Shown here: piece by piece, positions 57,410 to 64,000 of the stretch
How positions within the stretch are numbered: the stretch's first letter is position 1
Layout of the letters: the number at the start of each line of letters is the position of its first letter
Origin: Chloropicon primus
Taxonomy: Eukaryota > Chlorophyta > Chloropicophyceae > Chloropicales > Chloropicaceae
NCBI GenBank assembly: GCA_023205875.1
Contig: CP060758.1
Coordinates: forward strand, 558,001 to 622,000
Direction of reading: 5' to 3'
DNA: 64,000 bases
Made by a program: the position numbers and the translations under genes
Notes under the pieces: model-generated
Databases searched by the model: none
The model's input: only the letters and a program-made list of their open reading frames with translations
Told to the model about the DNA's origin: nothing

Positions 57410-58262
57410 CCTTGACGCTTCGGCTAACCGCTCCTCTCGCAGCCTAGACTCGTGTCAGCGGTGGCACGTCACGTTGTCAATGGCGGCTCTCTCGTCAGCC
57501 GCGCCATCAGCTCGCTTCAGATTATTTCCCACAACCGTTTGTGTCACGTTCCACTCCTTTGGTCTCGCCTTCAAGGGCCACTCCGCCTGTCCAACGGGTC
57601 AAGCGAGCGCCAATCGAAAGATCAAGAGACTCGCTTTCGTAGCGTCCGCCTCTCGTCCCCTCCCTCGAGCTCAACCCTCCTCCTTCCCCCTCTTACTCGG
57701 CACACTCCCCTCCCTCCCTGCCTGCCTTGGAAGCTGTTGTGGAAGCCTCCTGAGGAAGTTTTCTCTCTCGCGCGCGCGAACCCAGGAAGTTTGGTACCCA
57801 CGGAAAGATCTCCAAAAGTCCTATCGATGCCAACGACCCGTCGTGCACCTCTCTCCGTGCCAAGGACGCACTTGTCCGAGTTCTCCAACACTTTCCAACC
57901 CCAACACTTCCACCTTAGGAAGATTACGATTATGGTTTGAACAATTTTTGATTCTGCCAGTTGTTCCCAGTCCTCCAAAGGAAACGGAGTCGAAGGGGCA
58001 AGTTTTGGATTGTTTCGAGGTCCAAGACGATACAGCAGATGCTTAAGAGCGTTGCTGAACGAAACAGCGTCTCACAGGCTTTCCAGTGATACCTCTGGTG
58101 ACCTCTTCTGAACTCGGTTGGCGTCCCCAAGCGTTCGGGGTTGGGTCGTCCTTCGAAGGCGAGAGGGCAAGAAGGAGCGAGAGGACGGCGTCCCGAGTGG
58201 TCGGCGGAGGAGGGGAGTTGAGTGTTGAGTGTTGAGTGTTGTGGGATCGGGGGACGTGCGCT
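57410..58262. promoter_or_regulatory. Divergent promoter region, kinesin-9 / GDAP2-like
   Basis: 853 nt, the longest spacer in the window. It contains four tandem GTTGAGT units (58213-58240) just before the GDAP2-like ATG and a CGCGCGCG run at 57769-57778. Long open frames cross it, but none shows domain-like content or a usable context. A noncoding RNA or an upstream exon cannot be excluded. Confidence 0.45.
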
Positions 58263-59918
58263 ATGGAACAAGAAGCCGTGCCGCTGGAAGCCATCCCGTC
58301 GTGGGGGTCGACTTTTTGCAAGGAAGAAGGACACGAGGGGAGCGGTGGTGCTGGTGAAAGGAGCCTCCCCGGCGAAGAGAAGGAAAGTCCCTTCGCGGTG
58401 AACAAGGAGTTCAACGACAAGATCAAGCTTTGGAGCGGGATACCATGGAAAATAGCAGTGGACGCGGTGGTGAACTCGACTTCGGAGACTTTCGAGTCTT
58501 GCGAAGTTTTCCGAGGGGAGACTATCCACGTGGCAGCCGGCCCCAACCTCATCAAGGCCTGCCGGCAAATCAAGTCGTGCAGGACGAGCCAGGCTTGCGC
58601 CACGGAGGCTTTCGACATTCCTGTGGTCAAGAAGATCATCCACACGGTTGGACCGAGGTACGCGACCAAGTACCACACGGCCGCGGAGAACGCGTTGTGC
58701 CACTGCATTTGGTCCTCCCTCGAGGTGCTGGTCGAGGAGAAGCTCAGAACGATAGCGATGAGCTGCATCTACACCCACGCCAAAGGGTTTCCCAGGGAAA
58801 CGGGGGCCCACATCACGAGCAGGACGATCAGGAGGTACCTGGAAAAGCACGGCAGCACCGTCGACGTGATCGTGCTTTGCATTCCGGAAGCGAATGATTT
58901 GGACATCTACGAGCAGGTTCTCCCGTTGTACTTCCCGAGAACCAAGGAAGAGGAGAGGGACGTCCTTGGCAAGATCCCCGAAAACATCGGGAACGAGCGT
59001 GGCGAGTCCCTCATGACTCACAGAGACATTAGGATATCGGAGATGCCCACGGGTCCCACGGGCCCTTCCTCGGACAATGCCACGCTGGAGGGCGCTTACA
59101 GTGGCCGGGGGCCCGTTCCGCGGTTAGGAAGCAAGCCGAATCCTGGACCAGCTAGCGAGAAGCCGAAAAATAAGATTACGAGCTGGGGCAGCGACTTCAT
59201 CCAGATGACGGAGTCTCCGGACAGCAAGAGAAGTGCTAACGCCGAGGGCATGACTTGGAAGTTCGGAGAGGTCTTCGGGGGGTTCCTCAACAGCCTGAGC
59301 AACATTTCCTTCACCACGTCCAGCAGCAGCAGCTCTGGCCAGGAAGCGGCGGGGGATCTCAACCACGAGCAGATCTTGAGGAGGGCTCTGGGCCACAAGA
59401 CGGACGACATTCACATGATGAGAATACTGAGCAAGAGCCTCGACCACGAAGGCGACCCGGTGCTTGTCATCACTGGGGTCCACTTCTTGGTCAAGGCCGT
59501 GGATCCGGAGAGGTTTGTCCTCTATTTCGTCAAGGAGTTCGAGAGCTTGTGCTCGGGGCCGTACAGCGTGATCTTGCTGGACACGGACACGGGCCCTGGC
59601 AATTGGCCTGGGTTTTCCTTCATCAGGCAAGTCCACAATTCTTTGGGGGACAACCACAGACTGAATTTGAAGGGCTTCTACGCTCTTCACGCGTCCTTCC
59701 GCCTGCGGAGTGCCGCCTTTTTCATGCAAGTCACCGAGCCGAACGTCTGGGGCAAGCTCAAGTACCTCGACAGCCTTGAAGAGCTTTACGCCGTTGTTCC
59801 GAGGAAGAACATACGCATCCCGGAGCACGTGGCCCAGTTCGAGGCTCCCGAGGAAAAGGAGGCCGAGGAGGAAACAGTCATCACGCGAACTGTGAAGAAC
59901 AACGAGGCCTTTCTGTGA
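58263..59918 (+). CDS. GDAP2: GDAP2-like macro domain / CRAL-TRIO (Sec14) protein
   Basis: 551 residues from ATG 58263. Order matches human GDAP2: LEAIPSWGS, FAVNKEFNDKIKLWSG, macro domain (about 45-230: DAVVNSTSE, IHVAAGPNLI, IIHTVGPRYATKYHTAAENAL), VLPLYFPRTKEEE, IGNERGE and RISEMP; after a Ser-rich linker, a CRAL-TRIO domain (about 370-530: DPVLVITGVHF, SVILLDTDTG, LKGFYALHASFRLR). Macro domains bind ADP-ribose, but in GDAP2 the binding loop is degenerate, as here (NSTSE instead of NAAN). CRAL-TRIO domains bind small lipids. GDAP2 is linked to ataxia in humans and stress response in flies; molecular function is unclear. Confidence 0.92.
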   Translation: MEQEAVPLEAIPSWGSTFCKEEGHEGSGGAGERSLPGEEKESPFAVNKEFNDKIKLWSGIPWKIAVDAVVNSTSETFESCEVFRGETIHVAAGPNLIKACRQIKSCRTSQACATEAFDIPVVKKIIHTVGPRYATKYHTAAENALCHCIWSSLEVLVEEKLRTIAMSCIYTHAKGFPRETGAHITSRTIRRYLEKHGSTVDVIVLCIPEANDLDIYEQVLPLYFPRTKEEERDVLGKIPENIGNERGESLMTHRDIRISEMPTGPTGPSSDNATLEGAYSGRGPVPRLGSKPNPGPASEKPKNKITSWGSDFIQMTESPDSKRSANAEGMTWKFGEVFGGFLNSLSNISFTTSSSSSSGQEAAGDLNHEQILRRALGHKTDDIHMMRILSKSLDHEGDPVLVITGVHFLVKAVDPERFVLYFVKEFESLCSGPYSVILLDTDTGPGNWPGFSFIRQVHNSLGDNHRLNLKGFYALHASFRLRSAAFFMQVTEPNVWGKLKYLDSLEELYAVVPRKNIRIPEHVAQFEAPEEKEAEEETVITRTVKNNEAFL

Positions 59919-60022
59919 CGTTTGTTTTCTTTATGGTCGACATCATCATTATATGCCAGCACTTAAAATAATCAAGCAATTGCTTTGAAACTGCGAGAAG
60001 AAAGCAGTGTGACTACAAAAGT

Positions 60023-61181
60023 TTAGCCGAGCCTTATTCCAGACGACTTCTTCTTCTTCGTGACTCCCGTTGATTTTCCAAAGGGGTTGAGGCCCTTTGA
60101 TTTCGTGTCCTGCTGCTTCTTCGCGGTGTTGCTCCTGTACTGGACGGCACCGAAGAAAGACTCCAACCTTCCTTGCTGGGACTTGGTCTTCGAGGCCTTG
60201 ATCTTCTTGATCACGGCCTGGATTCTCTCCAGGTTGAAGCTCTTCTCGTCCACCATGAACGCGATGAGGCCCTCCTCGTCCGGGTTGGTCCACTTGAACG
60301 GAGGCACCTGGTCCGCCGGGATGACCTCCGGGTTCTTGAAGAGCTCCCTCGCCTCCTTGTAGGGGAAGGGCTCCGGGACGGTGTACTTCTTCTTGTCCAG
60401 CTGGTCGATGACCTTCTCCAGGGACCCGTGCTCCCTGATGAGCTGCAGGGCTCTCTTGGGACCGATGCCCCTGATGGAGCTGGTGTAATCGCAACCGCAA
60501 AGGATGCAGATGTCGATGAACTGGTCCATGGTGACGTTCATACCCTCCAAGACCTTCTCCACGACGAACTCCTGGATCTCCTTCTTCTGGGACGCCGGGG
60601 CCATCATGTGCCTCGACTGCCTGGTCGTTCCGAAGGTGAGGCAATCCATATCCTCCGTGGCCACGGTGAAAACCTTGCCGGCCTTGCAGAGTTCCGCGCA
60701 CTGGGCCTCCGCCTCGCACGGGGCCTCCAGGATCGGGACGCCCATCAGGCGCAGGAGGCGCTTGCACTCCTCGTTGTGCTCCTTGGTCACCCTCATGGTC
60801 CTCTTGCTAAACTTCTCCACGGCGACCATGTCTCCCGCCTCCTTGGCCTCCTTGAGCTTCTGATCGGCGTCCTTCCTCGCCTCGCTCCTCTTGGTGAGCT
60901 CCCCGCTCTTCATCTCCGGCGGCTTGCCGTCGAACACGTACACGGGCTTTATCCCAGCCTCCAGCAGCCTCGTGGTTCTGTGCATCATGCCCTGAAGGTG
61001 CGAAGTCACCTCGCCGTTCTCGTCGGTCAGCTGCTGGTCGCCCTGCCTACCCACAACTTCAAGAGAGAGAGAGAGAGAGGCAAAGCGAAACCAGGAGGAG
61101 AGCGGTGTCAATCACTATCGGCTCGAGGCTCGAGGAGAAGAAGAAGAAGAAGAAGAAGAAGGACGCTTCCCCCCATGAGCA

Positions 61182-61240
<59 letters not shown>

Positions 61241-61403
61241 AACACAAAAAAAGGGAAAAGGGTAACTCACCTGCCATGAACTGGTAGATGTGCATGGAAG
61301 CGTCGATAGCGACCTTCCTGCCGAAGTAACTCTCGAGCTGGTGGTCCCTAAACGCCCCGGGAGCATTGTCGCTGATCAGTTTCTTCAGGCCCTGGATCCC
61401 CAT
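60023..61403 (-). CDS. FEN1: Flap endonuclease 1
   Basis: Two exons, 61271-61403 and 60023-61056; intron 214 nt, phase 1, donor GTGAGT, acceptor TGAAG; 388 residues. The junction restores [16 protein letters not shown], matching plant FEN1 (IYQFLIVVGR). It removes 5' flaps in Okazaki-fragment maturation and base excision repair. Metal ligands are present: VAIDAS (Asp34 region), [15 protein letters not shown] (two Glu), [10 protein letters not shown] (two Asp), [12 protein letters not shown]. The PCNA-binding box [11 protein letters not shown] is near the C-terminus, followed by a basic tail. A nearer TAG acceptor (before 61047) would cause a frame stop. The intron holds (AAG)n and (CA)n arrays. 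Confidence 0.96.
61136..61247. repeat. (AAG)n and (CA)n microsatellites in FEN1 intron
   Basis: (AAG)9 at about 61136-61162 and (CA)n at about 61183-61247, filling much of the FEN1 intron. Confidence 0.92.
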
Positions 61404-61826
61404 GGCGACAGCGAGGTTCTCTCTCTCTCTCTCTTAATTTTTTTGGCGCGAAACAAATAAATGCCAAAATCTGAAGGGGGAAGATGAATTATCCATCCGC
61501 ATTGCGTGGACAAAAGGTCGGAGCGAATCGCAATCCTCGGACTGCTCCGCCTCGTTCGTTCTCTCCCCGCGCGCATTGTTTGGTGGAGGATCCGACCCTT
61601 TCTCTCGGGGTCAGGCCGCCGCCGACGGCGAGGGACAACGAGGTGCCCGCGCCCCTCTCCCTTTGCGGGTCGGTGCAGGTCCGATGGGAGTGCAGTGGAG
61701 TTGCTGAAATCGCCGGCTTGCGGTGGCAAGGCGCGCGAGGGTGCTCCTTGTAATACGAAAGTGAAATATATCGATATTAGTCTTACGACAACGACGGCGA
61801 CGACAACGACTAGAACAAGAAGGCCA
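61404..61826. other. Intergenic: FEN1 promoter and HACD 3' flank
   Basis: 423 nt between two minus-strand genes. A (GA)n tract on the FEN1 coding strand lies at 61418-61434, 15 nt from its ATG. No other element recognised; TTGTAATACG at 61748 on the plus strand is not in the HACD sense. Confidence 0.45.
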
Positions 61827-62495
61827 CTACTGGCTCTTCTTCTTCTGTCGGAGGGCCTTCATTTTCTTGGCCCGCTGCTGAAACATGTGAATGTACATGG
61901 GAAGCCAGACCAGGGGGTACACCAGGACCAAGTACGAGATGAAGGTGCTGTACTCAAAGTCAACGTTCAGGGGCTCGGGCAACTTGAACGTGTGCAGTCC
62001 CCTTTCCTTCAGGTACGGAAGGGCGAGTTGCATCAGCCTGAGCTCGCAGAGCATCCCCAAGGGGTACATGGGCACGAACAGGTTGTACCTGAGCCAAGTG
62101 AGCTGGTCCGGGACCATCTTCCCCATGACAATCCCCAGGAGGTAGTAGTAGTACCTCACGATCTCCGAGGAGCTCCAGACGAAGAAGAGGAGGGCGGTCG
62201 CCGGATTGTTTTGCAGCTCGGGGATGAAGTACAAAATGCAAAGAAGCACGTTGCTCTTGCCAAACCACTGGGCGAACGAAGTCAAGGCCCCGGACCTCGA
62301 TATCCCGAGCAATGCGTTGACGGTCTCCAGCAACGCCATGCAGTGCGTTACGACCTGAACGTGTCCGGCCCCAGCCCACAGGCTTCCGAGGCCCCTGTTC
62401 AGCAGGGTGTACACCACGCTCGCCGTGCTCAGCACCGAGGCGACCGTCATCACCGCATTGTAAATCACAAGGAACGCGTCGAACTTGCCGCTCAT
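61827..62495 (-). CDS. Very-long-chain 3-hydroxyacyl-CoA dehydratase (PHS1/PTPLA)
   Basis: 222 residues from ATG 62495; typical length. A multi-pass ER protein that performs the third step of very-long-chain fatty acid elongation. Family motifs: YNAVMTVASV near the start, LLETVNALLGI, SSEIVRYYYY and LRYNLFVPMYPLGMLCEL; the Tyr of the RYNLF-P-Y block and the Glu of CE are the catalytic pair in yeast Phs1. The C-terminus is Lys-rich (KKMKALRQKKKSQ), fitting an ER-retention signal. It works on products used by the ceramide synthase encoded 17 kb away, but the two are not clustered. Confidence 0.95.
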   Translation of the reverse strand: MSGKFDAFLVIYNAVMTVASVLSTASVVYTLLNRGLGSLWAGAGHVQVVTHCMALLETVNALLGISRSGALTSFAQWFGKSNVLLCILYFIPELQNNPATALLFFVWSSSEIVRYYYYLLGIVMGKMVPDQLTWLRYNLFVPMYPLGMLCELRLMQLALPYLKERGLHTFKLPEPLNVDFEYSTFISYLVLVYPLVWLPMYIHMFQQRAKKMKALRQKKKSQ

Positions 62496-63009
62496 CTTCA
62501 ACCCCCCTCCAAAACCTTCGTCCACTCCAGCAGCCAACCTCCCCTCTCTCAACCTCCTCTCCGCTTCTCGAAGCACGAGCGCGAGCGCGATCGATCACAC
62601 GACACGCGATCACTTCTCCACACCGGGCGCGAACCACGTCAAGGCCTGGAGAGCGCCAATATCAATCAAGTGAGTTGGACACAAGAACTCCCTCGGCAAG
62701 GAAAGGAGGGAGAAGAGACTCAAGGCGTAGTGTTCCCCTCTTCCGCTTCCGCTTCCCGCCCTACCTTTACACGGGCGTGGCGTGGCGCGGGGTTGACAAA
62801 GCAAACCTTTCCTTGGCCTCGGTCGCGTCACGATCGCCTCGAGCGGACTCTTCCCAAGAGAACAAGATCAAACGCACGACGAAGCAAGACGCTCTCTCTC
62901 TCTCTCTCTCTCTTCGCGTTTTTTTTTTTTTCTAGAAGGGAGAAGGGAGAAGACGGAGGCGATCGATCGTGGCTTGATCGATCGTGGCGATCGAGGGGAG
63001 GAGGAGAGG
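62496..63009. promoter_or_regulatory. Divergent promoter region, HACD / SWI-SNF ATPase
   Basis: 514 nt between divergent starts. A (CT)n tract at 62892-62914, a T run at 62919-62931, AGAAGGG repeats and GATCGATCG words (62961-62985) precede the plus-strand ATG. No ORF or RNA gene recognised. Confidence 0.5.
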
Positions 63010-63482
63010 ATGGCCGGTCGAGGTGAAGGGCGTGGCCGAGGGGAGGCTGGAGGGCCAGGGCACATGCCGACGGCTTCCGGTTCGGTGGGAGGCCGAGGGA
63101 GGCCGACGTCGCTGCCCTTGCCGACGGAAGGAGGCCACTACCACAACCCGGCGCCGGGGTACGGAGGGGTGGAGTACTACAGTGGTCCTCGGCTTGCGGG
63201 GGTCGGGGGAGGGCAGGGCTTGGGGATGTCGGGGCACGCTGCGCAGAGGCAGCAGCCCAGGCCGAGCACGAGCCAGCAACCGACGCCTCCCAGCTGGGGG
63301 TGGGGCCTGACGGACCAGCAGTTGAAGACCCTGTACGGACAGGTGAGTGTGGAGACGTGTCTCCGTCGAATGCGCGCTGCTGGAGAAGAAGCGCAGAGTT
63401 TTTCTTCTTCTGCCTCTTCCGTGCGCGTGAACTTTCTTCCTGACCCTGGGCTTGCTTCCTTTTTTTGCGTGTGGCGGGAAAA

Positions 63483-63513
<31 letters not shown>

Positions 63514-64000
63514 ACTTTGCATGTCACGCAGATCGTGGCGTTCAAGTGCATCGTGAAGAAGAAGGCTGTCCCGCAGAACTTGGCGAACTCGCTGCATCCG
63601 CCGCCCCTGGAAAACAGGGGGCCCATACCGCACGCCCACGTGTTGCAGCTGCACTACGCGGCCCAGGCGGCCCACGAGGCAGCAGCGGCCCGGGGCGGGA
63701 GGGCGGGGCCCTCCTCCAGAGGCAGGGGGAGGGGCAAGGCCCCGAAGGCTCCAAAGCCCCCGAAAGTCTACAAGAGGGGGCCGTACAAGAAGAGGAAAAA
63801 GCCGGAGGACAAGCCGGAGGACGAATTCGAGAGCCAGCTGAACATGCTCAGGGATCTCACTGGAGAGATGGAGCCGGGCATCTCGGAGCCGGTCGCGAGC
63901 GCCGCGAAAATTCGAGTGGCGCCGGATCAGGTGCGAGATGCGGCGCAAGCCAGGCCCCACGAGGCGGAGAGAACGACGAGGCCTTACGAGAGGGCGCCAA
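63010..64000 (+). CDS. SWI/SNF chromatin-remodelling ATPase (BRM/SNF2 type), N-terminus only
   Basis: Exon 1 is 63010-63342 and exon 2 starts at 63532 (intron 189 nt, phase 0, GTGAGT...CGCAG) and runs off the window. The visible 267 residues are Gly/Arg/Pro-rich at first, then WGLTDQQLKTLYGQ joined across the intron to IVAFKCIVKKKAVPQNLA. This is a QLQ domain, which in SNF2/Brahma proteins lies upstream of HSA and the helicase. It is followed by a Lys/Arg/Pro AT-hook-like stretch (GRGRGKAPKAPKPPK, KRGPYKKRKKP). GRF plant factors also carry QLQ, but with a WRC domain soon after; none is seen in the available part. The ATPase domain must lie beyond 64000. Confidence 0.7.

Noticed and set aside
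61047-61056. Splice acceptor GGTAG near 61047 for FEN1
   Set aside because: Gives an early stop with the phase-1 donor; the TGAAG acceptor restores the conserved VVGR segment.
61506-63026. 506-codon plus-strand ORF across HACD
   Set aside because: Runs antisense through HACD and two promoters with no recognisable domain; HACD on the other strand is certain.
62932-63960. 342-codon minus-strand ORF at the right end
   Set aside because: Antisense to the QLQ-containing gene, whose spliced frame gives a recognisable domain.
1-64000. Operon-like or defence-system clustering
   Set aside because: Genes alternate strands, are eukaryotic housekeeping families and have separate promoters; no functional cassette is evident.

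Overview
The window looks like nuclear DNA of a compact, GC-rich microalgal genome, most likely a green alga (chlorophyte; a Chloropicon-like or other prasinophyte-grade lineage is my guess, not shown). Evidence: plant-plastid-type glutathione reductase, a dihydroxy-acid dehydratase with a transit-peptide-like N-terminus, a bacterial-type ribosomal protein bL31, a KXE-tailed TM9/EMP70 protein, and two tandem TTTTAGGG units (the Chlamydomonas telomere/telo-box motif) in a promoter. There are 29 protein genes in 64 kb. Most are single-exon. Eleven introns are visible, 95-229 nt long, nearly all with GTGAGT-like donors and close to the 5' end of their gene. I found no tRNA, rRNA, CRISPR array, transposon or virus-like element.

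Layout. 1-3.4 kb: 3' part of a polycystin-like GPS/PLAT membrane protein. 3.6-9.7 kb: CAMK-like kinase, C-terminal-motor kinesin-14, ParA-like ATPase. 10-15 kb: voltage-gated K+ channel and Golgi tether subunit COG7. 15-20.7 kb: three minus-strand genes (subtilase, RBM22/SLT11 splicing factor, DHAD). 21-29.8 kb: four plus-strand genes (VPS8, bHLH factor, EEF1AKMT4-like methyltransferase, ZSWIM7/SWS1). 30-39.6 kb: TM9SF, acyltransferase-3, kinesin-5, ARS2/SERRATE. 40-45 kb: anamorsin/Dre2, bL31, glutathione reductase, ceramide synthase. 45-55 kb: PTPDC1-like phosphatase, MROH1-like HEAT protein, an oxidoreductase-SelD fusion. 55-64 kb: kinesin-9, GDAP2-like macro/CRAL-TRIO protein, FEN1, 3-hydroxyacyl-CoA dehydratase, and the N-terminus of a SWI/SNF ATPase with a QLQ domain, cut by the window end.

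The genes are ordinary housekeeping genes, not an operon-like system. Loose themes are endomembrane traffic (COG7, VPS8, TM9SF, MROH1), sphingolipid and very-long-chain fatty acid synthesis (ceramide synthase, HACD), RNA processing (RBM22, ARS2), DNA repair (FEN1, ZSWIM7), Fe-S and redox metabolism (Dre2, DHAD, GR, SelD), and microtubule/cilium functions (kinesins 5, 9 and 14, PTPDC1-like, polycystin-like). Orientation alternates strongly: nine convergent pairs have stop codons only 20-156 nt apart. The most notable items are the reordered polycystin-like protein with a Pro/Arg repeat linker, the oxidoreductase-SelD fusion, a Dre2 lacking a normally conserved Fe-S cysteine, a VPS8 without its RING finger, a kinesin-14 with a possible PH/FERM-like head, a ParA-type ATPase, and recurrent GA tracts just upstream of start codons. 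I did not find a convincing wholly new system.
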